Source: Magicicada septendecula (taxonomy: Eukaryota; Arthropoda; Insecta; Hemiptera; Cicadidae). Taken from it: a DNA stretch of 64,000 nt. Position 1 is the first letter of the stretch, and every line of letters begins with the position of its first letter. The notes below the pieces were generated by a model, which searched no databases, was not told where the DNA came from, and saw only the letters and a program-made list of their open reading frames with translations. The translations under genes and the position numbers were made by a program. Positions 1-11,415 of this stretch are shown one piece after another. The stretch is from the NCBI GenBank assembly GCA_034769895.1, contig CM068374.1, positions 353,324,302 to 353,388,301 of the forward strand. The letters run 5' to 3'.

Positions 1-776
1 CCCCCCCCAATTCAAAATTCAACCTTTTAACCATTATTTACACTGTTAAATGGCATACACAATTTCGAAAGTTAACATTTTTTATTAAACTCTCAAATTA
101 CAACAAATATTTAGCTAAACAGTGATTACAATGAGCATAGTAGTAGGCCTACTTAAGCTTAGAAAATACTAATCGATCCATTTTTTCTTAATTTTGCCTC
201 AACGAAGTCTTGTATAATTTCTTCTAAATAGATCGATTCAAGTATCACGTTGTCAATATTCAACGTTGCTAACGAAGATAGTCTCTCATCTCCCACAGTT
301 GAACTCAACATACCTTTAACGCGTTTTAATACAGAAAATAATCTTTCAGATTCGCAGTTAGCTATTGGAATAATCAAAAGCGGACGATAACCAATGTACG
401 AGTAGCCTATGTATTCTAAAATACATCAATCGTTTTACAATCAACAATCCAATTTAATACTTTGAGCGGACAAACTGTAGTATGATGGAATCTATCTCCT
501 TCATTCGAACAATTTGGAAAAAACCTCTTTCTTGAGTTTTACTCGTGGCACAAAGTGTTTCAATTCTATGTATTAGAAGTTCGTTATTAAAATCGTTCGA
601 GTAAGCTTCTATAAGAGATTTCGCTTGATTTCCAACTCGACACTCTCCATGGTTAAGAAAACCAATACTGTATTGCATAATGTGATCATAAGCTTTGCTT
701 CGGTACCCGCTTGACAGCTGAGTCCCTGGTGCCCGGTGCTGCAGCATACACTAGCATTATGAATAATCCGACACTG
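1..776 (-). mobile_element. hAT-superfamily remnant, cut by window edge
   Basis: Reads on the minus strand. The end at 776 is a hAT-type terminus (CAGTGTCGGATTA on the minus strand), followed inward by the same sequence found just inside the left end of the copy at 7660-8496. The other end begins with a C-tract at position 1, so its terminus lies outside the window. Related copies are at 7660-8496 and 51825-52275. All three have decayed reading frames. Confidence 0.75.
159..747 (-). pseudogene. hAT transposase C-terminal fragments
   Basis: Two broken minus-strand frames. The frame at 159-377 carries the hAT C-terminal dimerisation signature, an ESERLFSVLKR-like stretch followed by a DERLSSLATLNI-like stretch, as in hAT and ZMYM-type transposases. 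This region dimerises the transposase and contributes the last catalytic acid. The frame at 454-747 is upstream sequence from the same element and opens near the element terminus; I cannot assign a domain to it. The catalytic core and BED zinc finger are absent, so this is an internally deleted non-autonomous copy. Confidence 0.7.
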
Positions 777-3330
777 ATCCTGTTTTACGAGTACAGTGCC
801 GGTATTTTTATACAATACAATAAAATACCAACGTAATGTGACAATTGCGGTGACACAGTCCCACTTGACAGTTATCAGTTGAAACTCTAGAGGAGATGCC
901 TGCCGTTAAAATGAATTTTAATATGTCTTCTTAGGAGTTTCGTACGTTTTTTAAAGAACTGTCTACAGAAGATTGTTAATATACAAAAACTTTACAAAAC
1001 TCACTGATGAAAACAGTGACGAGTCATTATGTTAATGTTCGAAATTGGTAAATACCTACGAACTACACTTTGCAGTGAAAATGTTGTTTCAATTATTTTT
1101 ATTTTATTTTATTTTTGAAAGGAGGGAAACGAATAAAGGAATTCAGAGAGACGATAAGAGATAGGGAAGGTTGGAGGAAGTGGATAAGAGTACCAAATAA
1201 GTTGAGATCCAAATAGAAGAAGAGAGAATTATTTAATTTTGTAGAATTAGATGTTTGTTTATAATGACCAGACACTTTGCGATTAAGCAATTCGTCTTAT
1301 AATATCTAATTTCAAAAAAAAAATAAATAAATAAAATAAAAATATAAATATATATAGAATCAAATAAATTTTCTTTTAGTTAAGTTAAATGTCATTTGGA
1401 CGTTGTGGCAAGTGATGTATGAGTTAGTTGTAGGGGTGGCGAACAAAAAAAAAAAAGAGGGTGAAGGCATCCGCTTTCGCCTACGCAAGCGTAATTGACA
1501 CGCCATAAATCTAGTGTAACGAGTGGCCACATGTTAGATGGACAAGGTTATTGTGATGGGTATCTCTGGAAATGACACTAGTGGTTAATAGTTTACAATC
1601 CGATGAAAGGCACGAGGGAGTGAGTAAACTCATCAAATGAGAAATGTTTCGTCCGGACAAAGGATGGAAGGTTACACGACACGACAACAACAGACAGAAG
1701 ACAATGAAGGGTGTTCCTTGACTGAGACGCGTAAACAGAGGATACGCCTAAACAATACTCAGATACCAGGAAAGAAATCGTACCCGAGGAACGAAGGAAC
1801 TAAAAGGATGGGTTTTGTTGAGAACCAGACAAAAAAAAGGAAATACTTACGGAGAGAGTTGGCAAGGCCTCTATACAATAAAAGATAATACCATAGGCGC
1901 AACTAATTGGACAGGCAGATGTTGGAAGAGAAATCGAAGGGTTGTCCTTTGTGAAGAATAAGAAATACGACAACTAGATTTATTACTAGAGTATTCGGAA
2001 ATGCCGTTGACCGAAGGGTAAAGTATCCAGGAGAGGAGTTTGGGGGAAAGAGATAGGCCTATCAGAACTTACTTTGGAAAAAGTAGGTGGTTTCTGGGGT
2101 ACGTTGTACAGAAAGGAACCAATTAGGAAACGGCATTGCCAAAAACCAGAAGTCTAGTGGGGAAAATCCTCATGTTTGATATAGGCAAGCGACAGAGAGG
2201 CGCGAAAGATGGGAGAGTCTTTATTAAATTTTCGAGAGTATCGGAAGTAAGAGACGGAACGAAAGTGTTACGGAGTTCGTAAAACGACTTAGAAAAATAT
2301 CGCTATGATATGAACTATATGACATTTGCGAACCTAGCGTTCGAGTTTGCGATCATATAATAGTAAACGGTAGTGATACGTGATATAACGGCGGTACTCA
2401 AATGCTAAGAATGTTGTACAATAATTAGTCTTGAACAAATATCAGTAATTTACCGACAAGTGTATCGGTTAACAACATAAACCGAGTGTAATATACGTCT
2501 GTAACAATATCACGAGTAGATTTAATGACACCGTTACAAAATATCAGTGAATAACTGAAGCTATCGCAATAATAATTTAGACTCGAAATAAAGCCGATCC
2601 GAACACGCGTTGTGAAAAGTGCTATGTACGCGTATATGTGAAGTGCAACTGTGAAGTTTAAGCATGCCACTCGAGATCCATCAGATGATTTATCTTCAAA
2701 AAACTCCAATGCTGATTAAGGAGCATCGCTTTCTACACTGGTGACCTCTACAAGAATTGGATAATCGAACCTCAAGTAAATTTTATATGTACTAATTAAT
2801 TACACCCACTGTCTGTTCACTAAAAGAACTCACGAAAGAAATTAATTTAAAGTAATAATTTAGAGACTTGATCTTAAGTTAGGTCATATTGAACCATTAG
2901 AGAAATCGTAGAGAATCTAATATTCATAAAATATCTATATCAGATTTCACAATCGTTTGATTTAAATGAATCCGTTTATATATAAATTTTGTACTAAACT
3001 TAAGTTGATCAATTATAAACTAATAAAAAAAACAATGAATTATAGTAATAAGTAAATTCGTAAAGATTGAAGAAGTATTAACTTTGTTGAATGTGCTATT
3101 TGTTAATTGTATCTATTTATTAATATTTATAGCAAGAATTAAGTACCAGCAAATATGATATAATGATGTTTAGTTAATAAATTAACTAATAGAGGGTAAT
3201 AAAGAATACATTTTATTGAATTTTACCCTGAGAGATATCAAAACAGTAGTTTTATTATTATATAAGACGCACACGACGTCGGGCAATCTAAGTTAAAGTT
3301 ATTTGACGCTGCAACTTTGTGGTATAATTC
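777..3330. other. No gene recognised
   Basis: AT-rich sequence with short chance frames only. An A/T-rich low-complexity stretch lies at about 1310-1370. A purine-rich stretch at 1120-1230 resembles LINE coding debris but I could not place it in a family. Confidence 0.5.
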
Positions 3331-3337
3331 AAATCGT

Positions 3338-3545
3338 TATATTTGGCACCAAAAAACATGCGAGACATAAATAATTAAAATAAATGCAAATAAATTAAAA
3401 TATGTAAATCAACTCATGCTAATAAAATAAGCAGCATAAAATATCTTTATATTTGGCGCTCCAGAACGTTAAGCGTAGTATATTAGTATATTTGGCGTTC
3501 ATAAACTCGTTGTAGTGTTATATTTGGCGTCCACACGCGGGACAT
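3338..3545 (+). repeat. Four degenerate TATATTTGGCR repeats
   Basis: The motif TATATTTGGC(A/G) followed by a C-rich or A-rich stretch occurs at about 3338, 3448, 3487 and 3517. The last copy reads TATTTGGCGTCCACACGCGG. The motif resembles tRNA-primed primer binding sites that follow the 5' LTR of some LTR retroelements, but no LTR pair or gag/pol frame is visible here. The spacing is irregular (110, 39 and 30 bp). Confidence 0.4.
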
Positions 3546-4486
3546 TAAATACAAAATATCAGTGTTATAGTCTTTTCAAGATAATTATTATTACGTATAA
3601 TTTATTTAATGTATGTCTGTTGTCTGTGCCTCTCCCCACACCCCATTTTCTAACCATTACTTTCGTTTTTCGGTACTTAATGATACTTTCAATTACTGCT
3701 TTCCTTCCATCCCAAAGTAGTAAGTCTCCACAGTGTTAACGTTTGTTCAGCCGTGTTGTTTCTTCCACTTTTCTTGTTAACTTGTGTTTGCCAGTTTGTG
3801 AACAATTTTAGAATTCGCTTGCCTTCCCTTCTCAGGACATGGGGTACTACATCACCTGCCTTATCTCTGTTCCCTCAATTATGCCTTCATAATTTCTGTA
3901 ATCAGTTCGTGTCTCACTCTCTCATCTGAATATTTCCGCTGGCCTTCTTAAAAAAAAAAAGTATTTCCATTACCCACAGCGTACTCTTCAGCGTTTTAGG
4001 AGAATGATACTTCAAAATTAAACCAGGGGCAGAAGAGATTCCGTAGTCAGGGTGAGTACTACTGGCCTAGAAGAGGAAAAACCCGAAAAATTTTGGTCCT
4101 CCAAATTGCAATTTGATACGATGGATCAGCTTCTCATCCTCACTTCTGTAAAAAGACAACCGCTGAAGAGCCTCACCATTTAATGTTGATAGTGAAAATG
4201 TAGTCAGTTTTCTTCCACCATCGTCTTCACAACACGGCATAGTCAAGATGCTGCCTGTTCCACTATTCAGGGTTGTCTTCCCTTAGCCCAACACCCAACT
4301 GCAAGGGAGCAGCTAAATATAATCCTGTAACAATAGGACGCAATATTACAGCCCACTAAATCCAACTAGATTCCCGCCTGCAATATTCCAAAGATTAGCC
4401 GGTCCAGGATCATTTCCCTTACGCCCTAACTTGGTACTGGTAGCTAATGCTGCCCTCCACCAGTTGTACATTTATCGACCTTCCGG
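3546..4486. other. No gene recognised
   Basis: Pyrimidine-rich unique-looking sequence leading into the satellite. There is an A11 run near 3950. No domain or RNA gene was seen. Confidence 0.5.
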
Positions 4487-7276
4487 TCTAAATCCGTACT
4501 GTTCTGCAACAACAGGGTCACCTCTTGTAGGATGTGGCACTTCACCACGCAGTATGGTCTAGATCCGTACTGTTCTGCATCGACAGGGGTCACCTCTTGT
4601 AGGATGTGGCACTTCACCACGCAGTACGGTCTAGATCCGTACTGTTCTGCAACAACAGGGTCACCTCTTGTAGGATGTGGCACTTCACCACGCAGTACGG
4701 TCTAGATCCGTACTGTTCTGCATCGACAGGGATCACCTCTTGTAGGATGTGGCACTTCACCACGCAGTACGGTCTAGATCCGTACTGTTCTGCAACAACA
4801 GGGTCACCTCTTGTAGGATGTGGCACTTCACCACGCAGTACGGTCTAGATCCGTACTGTTCTGCAGCGACAGGGGTCACCTCTTTAGGATGTGGCACTTC
4901 ACCACGCAGTACGGTCTAGATCCGTAATGTTCTGCAACAACAGGGTCACCTCTTGTAGGATGTGGCACTTCACCACGCAGTACGGTCTAGATCCGTACTG
5001 TTCTGCAGCGACAGGGGTCACCTCTTGTAGGATGTGGCACTTCACCACGCAGTACGGTCTAGATCCGTACTGTTCTGCAACAACAGGGTCACCTCTTGTA
5101 GGATGTGGCACTTCACCACGCAGTACGGTCTAGATCCGTACTGTTCTGCAGCGACAGGGATCACCTCTTGTAGGATGTGGCACTTCACCACACAGTACGG
5201 TCTAGATCCGTACTGTTCTGCAACAACAGGGTCACCTCTTGTAGGATGTGGCACTTCACCACGCAGTACGGTCTAGATCCGTACTGTTCTGCATCGACAG
5301 GGGGTCACCTCGTGTAGGATGTGGCACTTCACCACGCAGTACGGTCTAGATCCGTACTGTTCTGCAGCGACAGGGGTCACCTCTTGTAGGATGTGGCACT
5401 TCACCACGCAGTACGGTCTAGATCCGTACTGTTCTGCAGCGACAGGGGTCACCTCTTGTAGGATGTGGCACTTCACCACGCAGTACGGTCTAGATCCGTA
5501 CTGTTCTGCATCGACAGGGGTCACCTCTTGTAGGATGTGGCACTTCACCACGCAGTACGGTCTAGATCCGTACTGTTCTGCAACAACAGGGTCACCTCTT
5601 GTAGGATGTGGCACTTCGCCACGCAGTACGGTCTAGATCCGTACTGTTCTGCAGCAACAGGGTCACCTCTTGTAGGATGTGGCACTTCACCACGCAGTAC
5701 GGTCTAGATCCGTACTGTTCTGCAGCGACAGGGGTCACCTCTTGTAGGATGTGGCACTTCACCACGCAGTACGGTCTAGATCCGTACTGTTCTGCATCGA
5801 CAGGGGTCACCTCTTGTAGGATGTGGCACTTCACCACGCAGTACGGTCTAGATCCGTACTGTTCTGCAACAACAGGGTCACCTCTTGTAGGATGTGGCAC
5901 TTCGCCACGCAGTACGGTCTAGATCCGTACTGTTCTGCAACAACAGGGTCACCTCTTGTAGGATGTGGCACTTCACCACGCAGTACGGTCTAGATCCGTA
6001 CTGTTCTGCAACAACAGGGTCACCTCTTGTAGGATGTGGCACTTCACCACGCAGTACGGTCTAGATCCGTACTGTTCTGCAGCGACAGGGGTCACCTCTT
6101 GTAGGATGTGGCACTTCACCACGCAGTACGGTCTAGATCCGTACTGTTCTGCAACAACAGGGTCACCTCTTGTTGGATGTGGCACTTCACCACGCAGTAC
6201 GGTCTAGATCCCTACTGTTCTGCAGCGACAGGGGTCACCTCTTGTAGGATGTGGCACTTAACCACGCAGTACGGTCTAGATCCGTACTGTTCTGCAACAA
6301 CAGGGTCACCTCTTGTAGGATGTGGCACTTCACCACGCAGTACGGTCTAGATCCGTACTGTTCTGCAGCGACAGGGGTCACCTCTTGTAGGATGTGGCAC
6401 TTCACCACGCAGTACGGTCTAGATCCGTACTGTTCTGCAACAACAGGGTCACCTCTTGTTGGATGTGGCACTTCACCACGCAGTACGGTCTAGATCCGTA
6501 CTGTTCTGCAGCGACCGGGGTCACCTCTTGTAGGTTGTGGCACTTCACCACGCAGTACGGTCTAGATCCGTACTGTTCTGCAACAACAGGGTCACCTCTT
6601 GTAGGATGTGGCACTTCACCACGCAGTACGGTCTAGATCCGTACTGTTATGCAACAACAGGGTCACCTCTTGTTGGATGTGGCACTTCACCACGCAGTAC
6701 GGTCTAGATCCGTACTGTTCTGCAGCGACAGGGGTCACCTCTTGTAGGATGTGGCACTTCACCACGCAGTACGGTCTAGATCCGTACTGTTCTGCAACAA
6801 CAGGGTCACCTCTTGTAGGATGTGGCACTTCACCACGCAGTACGGTCTAGATCCGTACTGTTCTGCAGCGACAGGGGTCACCTCTTGTAGGATGTGGCAC
6901 TTCACCACGCAGTACGGTCTAGATCCGTACTGTTCTGCAACAACAGGGTCACCTCTTGTAGGATGTGGCACTTCACCACGCAGTACGGTCTAGATCCGTA
7001 CTGTTCTGCATCGACAGGGGTCACCTCTTGTAGGATGTGGCACTTCACCACGCAGTACGGTCTAGATCCGTACTGTTCTGCAACAACAGGGTCACCTCTT
7101 GTAGGATGTGGCACTTCACCACGCAGTACGGTCTAGATCCGTACTGTTCTGCAGCGACAGGGGTCACCTCTTGTAGGATGTGGCACTTCACCACGCAGTA
7201 CGGTCTAGATCCGTACTGTTCTGCAGCGACAGGGGTCACCTCTTGTAGGTTGTGGCACTTCACCACGCAGTACGGT
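4487..7276. repeat. Tandem satellite, 71/72-bp monomers in a 143-bp dimer
   Basis: About 39 monomers. Two main types alternate: a 71-bp type starting AACAACAGGGTCACC and a 72-bp type starting AGCGACAGGGGTCACC, the latter with an ATCGACAGGGG variant. Over long stretches (5965-6540, 6608-7180) the order is strictly alternating, giving a 143-bp higher-order repeat. Each monomer holds the near-palindrome GTACGGTCTAGATCCGTAC, including a TCTAGA site. Frames stay open on both strands only because the monomer lacks stops; they follow the repeat and are not genes. The right edge breaks sharply after CGCAGTACGGTCT at 7276. Confidence 0.95.
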
Positions 7277-7651
7277 CTTGGCTGGAGAGAGACTAACGGC
7301 TCCTTTAGGAACTAACATCACTTCATCCAATGTGAGGGCCATTGCTGAGTCAACTCGGTACAAAAGTACTACCTCTCCAAATTCCCTCGACCCCATCAGT
7401 TCCTTTTTTTTTTGAATTGCATAGAATTTTCAAGTACGTTTTATCTGTTACAAACATTGGCTGCGAAGGAGTACCAAGACTGTCTGCCGCTTTTGTGTTA
7501 TTTAAAATCGCCTACGTTATCTTAGACGTAAATAAGTAGCAAATACATTTGGCTAGGAATGGGGCTTAGGAATTGAATAGCCGGATTTGGAGAAGCTAGC
7601 AAAAAATGAACCCCCAAAACAAATTACGAAAACCATCGAATTATATTTAAC
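7277..7651. other. No gene recognised
   Basis: Unique-looking flank of the satellite, with a T10 run near 7405. No domain seen. Confidence 0.5.
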
Positions 7652-7659
7652 TATAGGAG

Positions 7660-8496
7660 CAGTGGCGAATTATCCATAACGCTAGAGTATGCTGCAGCAC
7701 CGGGCACCAGGGGCTTCAGCTGTCAAAGGGGACACCGCCCAGATGAAGCGACTAAGCGAAACAAGACCTATGATCACATTACGCAATTGTTTGGTTTTCT
7801 TACGCAGTTATTAACCATGGAGAGAATTGGAAAATCAAGCAAAAGCTCTTATAGAAGTTTACTCGAAAATTTTGAATAACGGTCTTCTAACAGAATTGAA
7901 GCACTTTGTGCCACGAGTAAAACTACAAGAAAGTGTTTTTTTCAAATCGTTCGAATGAAGATGATAGATTCCATAACATTATAGTTTGTCCGCTCAAAGT
8001 ATTAAACTGTATTGTTGATTGTATAATTATTAAAGTATTTCCGAATATATACATTGCTTATCGTCTCTTTTTGACGATTCCAATAGTTAACTGTCAATCC
8101 GAAACATCATTTTCTGTATTAAAACGCATTAAAGATATGGTGAGTACAACTACGAGAGATGAGAGATTGGCTTCGTTAGCAAGATGGAATATTGAAAGCG
8201 AAATACTTGAATCGCTCGATTTTGAAATTATACAACATTTCATTTATGCAAAATCAAGAAAGAAATGGATCGATTATTGTTTTCTAAGCTTAAGTACTAC
8301 TATGCTCATTGTAATCACTATTTAGCTAAATATTTGTTATAATTTGAGAGTTTAATCAAATAATTGTTAACTTACAAAATTGTGTATGCCATTTATCAGT
8401 GTAAATAGTGGATGAAAGGTTGAATTTTGAATCGTGGGGGGGGGGTGCCCACTCTGATGGCATTATAGGGCACCACGCTCTTCTAATCCGACCCTG
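7660..8496 (+). mobile_element. Complete internally deleted hAT element
   Basis: 837 bp. The left terminus CAGTGGCGAATTA and the inverted right terminus CAGGGTCGGATTA match at 10 of 13 bases. The flanking octamers TATAGGAG (7652-7659) and TGTAGGAG (8497-8504) differ at one base, as expected for an aged 8-bp hAT target-site duplication. Inside are the start of the ancestral element and the C-terminal transposase region with the middle missing. A G10 tract lies just inside the right end. Confidence 0.85.
7933..8325 (+). pseudogene. hAT transposase C-terminal dimerisation domain
   Basis: An open frame ending in the hAT dimerisation motif: QSETSFSVLKRIKDM, then a DERLASLARWNIESE stretch. It matches the minus-strand fragment at 159-377 and the degraded one at 52030-52260 residue by residue over about 60 residues. 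The N-terminal half of the frame is out of register with the parent. The catalytic core is missing, so no transposase activity is expected. Confidence 0.75.
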
Positions 8497-8504
8497 TGTA
8501 GGAG

Positions 8505-9143
8505 GAAATTTTACAATAACTTCTATACAGGTATTCGACCGTTTGATTTGGAGCGTGTGACGCGGTGAGCCACAGGGCGCTTTTCATCACTGGCAGCCAA
8601 ACGTGTTTATGTGTTGTGTACGGCAAACACTGCATCCGTGTCACTGCCTTCTGCTTATCTCCGTCGTCTAGACTTAACCGTTGTTGACAATAAATATTCC
8701 ACTGATTTTCGGAGGATTCCGCGGCGGCCAGTCCAGTCGTTACTAATTATGGCTGGCGCTGTTTACCGTACAGCAGATAATACACGTCCCAAGCGGATCA
8801 GGACACCTTCCGGGTGTGTGTGTGTGTGACTAAAGGTTATCGACAACCGCGGCGTGATAGCGTCGAGCACTCCAATTAGTGGAACCTAATTTCACAATCG
8901 CTCTAGTTCGTGTTTTTATACCGTTTCGTTAGCGTCCAGTAAGTCTCGGCTGTTTTCTTATCAGTTGATTATAACAACCATCTATTATGATATTTATGTT
9001 ACTATTTATCCCCCTATTATTTATTTATTATTATTAATTTATTTAATCATGCCATGAGTTGTTGTAGGACAGTACATTTTACACAGTAAATCACAAACAC
9101 CAGAGTATCTGAAAATACTTTATAATACTTCATGTTTACGAAA
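8505..9143. other. No gene recognised
   Basis: Includes a short (GT)n at 8816-8828. No domain or RNA gene was seen. Confidence 0.5.
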
Positions 9144-9345
9144 TACGAGGGTCAGTTGAAAAGTTCACGGAGCGACATCTGTTGATTAGCGGTAGAACTA
9201 AAATATTTTGCGCGTTGTAAGAGTCATTTTTCTTGTAAACACCTGTTAATTCCCAAATCTGTCTGTCAATTTACCAGCTGTTCGAAATTTACGTGTCACA
9301 AGTGTTTTGAAAAGTGGACAGAATCAAACGTCGTGCTGTGATTGA

Positions 9346-9700
9346 ATAGTTTGTTAAAACGGCTCTAGAGCCAATAAAAATTCACAACTAAATGCTAAAT
9401 GTGTTAGGAGATGCTGCGCCTTCAAAAACTGTAGTTTGTAAGTGTAAAATAGTATAGTAGAGTTTAAATGCGGTCGCACGAGCGTTGAAGATGATTCCTG
9501 CAGTGAGCGCCCAAAAAAAGTAACAACTCCAAATATCATTAGTGATACACGGTGTTGGAAGACCAGCGATTGAGAGTGGATGGCGTTGCAGAGATAATAG
9601 GCATCTCATATTAGCGTATGAATTATGTTTTAACTCAAGAACTTGGTGTGAAAAAAGTTCGAGCAAGATCGGTGCCGCACTTGGAGTGTTGCTTTTTTGG
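9346..9700 (+). pseudogene. Mariner transposase N-terminal half, left arm
   Basis: Plus-strand remnants in order: an IHN-MLNVLGDAAPSKTVV helix-turn-helix segment (about 9388-9435), a GRPAIE linker near 9553, a DQRLRVDGVAEIIGIS second helix-turn-helix near 9560-9610, then TQELGVKKVRARSVPHL near 9632-9680. This order matches the DNA-binding half of mariner transposases. It is broken by stops and ends before the DD34D catalytic core. Confidence 0.7.
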
Positions 9701-9883
9701 AAGTTCACTGCCGGCCACCATTTTCAATGCTTGTACGAATAAGTTTAAACTCGAATCGCCACTTACCAACCATTGTTTTTGAATATTCAAAGCATCTCCT
9801 AACACACTTACCATTTCATTGTGAATTTCCGTTAGCGATAGGCCATTTTTAACTAAGAATTCAGGGTTTTGTCCATTTTTCAA
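9690..9883 (-). pseudogene. Mariner transposase N-terminus, inverted right arm
   Basis: A minus-strand frame with FLVKNGLSLTEIHNEMVSVL, the same helix-turn-helix region present on the plus strand at 9388. It is better preserved than the left arm (no stops across the motif). It then runs into unrelated sequence at the fold-back junction. Confidence 0.7.
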
Positions 9884-10055
9884 TACACACGTGACACGTA
9901 AATTTGAAATAGCTGATAAACAGTGAATACATTGACAGATAGATTTGAAAATTAACAGGCGTTTACGTGATATACGAATCGGACAGCATAGGAAAAATTT
10001 TAGTTCTAGCTGTAAGCAATAGGCGGCTCCGCGAACTTTTCAAGTGACCCTCGTA

Positions 10056-10505
10056 ATACAAGGTATCAAAAAAATAAAAATACAAAAACAGTTATTCATT
10101 AAATTACCCTACGAGTCTAGAAACGTCGACAAAACTAAACTTCGGATTACTGTTAACAATCATACTACTGTTCTTTACATGCCTGTTAGACTCGTCTTAA
10201 AATTCTTGTTTTTACATTTTCTTACTCCTAATTTTTCATCTTGAGCCATTTCACTTTTTTCTGTCTCCTCTTTAATTCGCTTGGGATTATCCACTTTATT
10301 CTTTTCCTGCAGTCCACTTCCGTATACCCTGCTAGTGAACTCTGTGTTCATTCATCCTGCACTTACGTCCAGAAGGCAGTTGTCCTCCTACAAGTTTCTC
10401 TGCGATGAATTTAACCTTTCTTTATCCTTTATACTTTTCTTTAATTCCTTATCTTTATCTTTACTCTTTAATTTTATCTTTCAATCCTTTCGTATTACCT
10501 TTCTT
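10056..10505. other. No gene recognised
   Basis: Pyrimidine-rich sequence, mainly TTTC/CTTT strings at 10400-10500. Nothing else seen. Confidence 0.5.
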
Positions 10506-11040
10506 ACTTCCTTGCTACCTGGGGACCACCACCATTTGTGAAAATAGATATGGGACAGAGATTAAGAGAGAATAATATAAGCAAAGTATGCGTTTTAGAG
10601 CAAAAGGAATAATCGCTTAAGTATGGAGGTAAGGAAAAGGTTCGCAAAAACATTTGTGTAGAGTGTCTTAACTTACAGGTGTGAGGCGTGGACCCTCGGC
10701 AAAATAGAAAGGAGGAAGCTGGAAGCAATGGAAATGTGGGTCTGGAGGAGAACTACGAGGACGATTTGAATGGGTAAGAAAAGTAATGAGCAAGTACTCA
10801 CAGAAGTGAACGAAGATAGATCACTTTCAAAAATGATTGGAAGAAGAAGGGCAAAATTGATCGGGCGCGTGTTACGACACAATCAGTTCTTAAGTAACAT
10901 TTTTGAAGGAAAGTGTGTTGGTTGGTTAAACCAAAAGGCGACCAAAAGCAGCGTTCTTCAAACACATGGGAAGGGAGATGGACTTTCTATCGTACGGCGA
11001 TTTAAAATGACAATGATGGAGAGAAAGAGACGTGACTAAC
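10506..11040 (+). pseudogene. LINE reverse transcriptase C-terminal remnant
   Basis: A decayed frame carrying the region that follows the reverse transcriptase fingers and palm in RTE/CR1-like LINEs. It has a CYLG-TTIC segment, then FVWSVLTYRCEAWTLGKIER, a W-RR motif, and GRVLRHNQFLSNIFEG, matching the family pattern YG-ETW ... RN ... L-GH-LR. Several stops and frame breaks are present. A close relative lies at 49290-50284 on the same strand. The catalytic FADD region is absent. Confidence 0.75.
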
Positions 11041-11415
11041 TCACAAGACGAAACATGGCCTTTAGATGAGGATGGATCCTTTCTTAAACTATTCGTGTCT
11101 GTATTTCCTTCTATTTTCCTTAACTTTCGTCTAGTCTGGTTGAATACTTCCTGAGAGCTCCCATAATTGATGGCCACACTACTTTCTTAAATGCCTCATG
11201 CTTAATTTCCTTTTCCATCTCTTCCTTTCCTAAAAATGTATTTTCAATGCATTGTTAAGTTGGCGCCGTGGTTGAGGCGGACAATTCTTGGAAAAAGGAT
11301 AGGGTTAAATAAGGAAATAAAGGCCTGGTTAGGATAGGAAACAAAGGGTACCGCAAAGATAGTTGCTCCGTCGCAAGGCAAGAAGACAAAAGAAGTTTTC
11401 AGTTGAACGAAAAAA
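11041..11415. other. No gene recognised
   Basis: Short chance frames only. Immediately left of the first family A head. Confidence 0.5.

Larger units (their letters stand above)
9146..10053. mobile_element. Fold-back mariner element
   Basis: 908 bp flanked by TA (9144-9145 and 10054-10055). The left end CGAGGGTCAGTTGAAAAGTT is mirrored at the right end. The inverted homology runs about 270 bp, far beyond a normal ~30-bp mariner TIR, and includes the transposase N-terminus in both arms. The element is therefore two inverted 5' ends joined near 9700, not an ordinary internal deletion. The C-terminal catalytic half is absent. Confidence 0.8.

Noticed and set aside
2750..3340. Upstream LTR for the TATATTTGGC repeats
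   Set aside because: No TG...CA bounded repeat and no second copy in the window.
4444..7315. Many overlapping 70-113-codon frames on both strands
   Set aside because: All are readings of the 71/72-bp satellite. The monomer lacks stops in several frames and the reading frame rotates at each unit.
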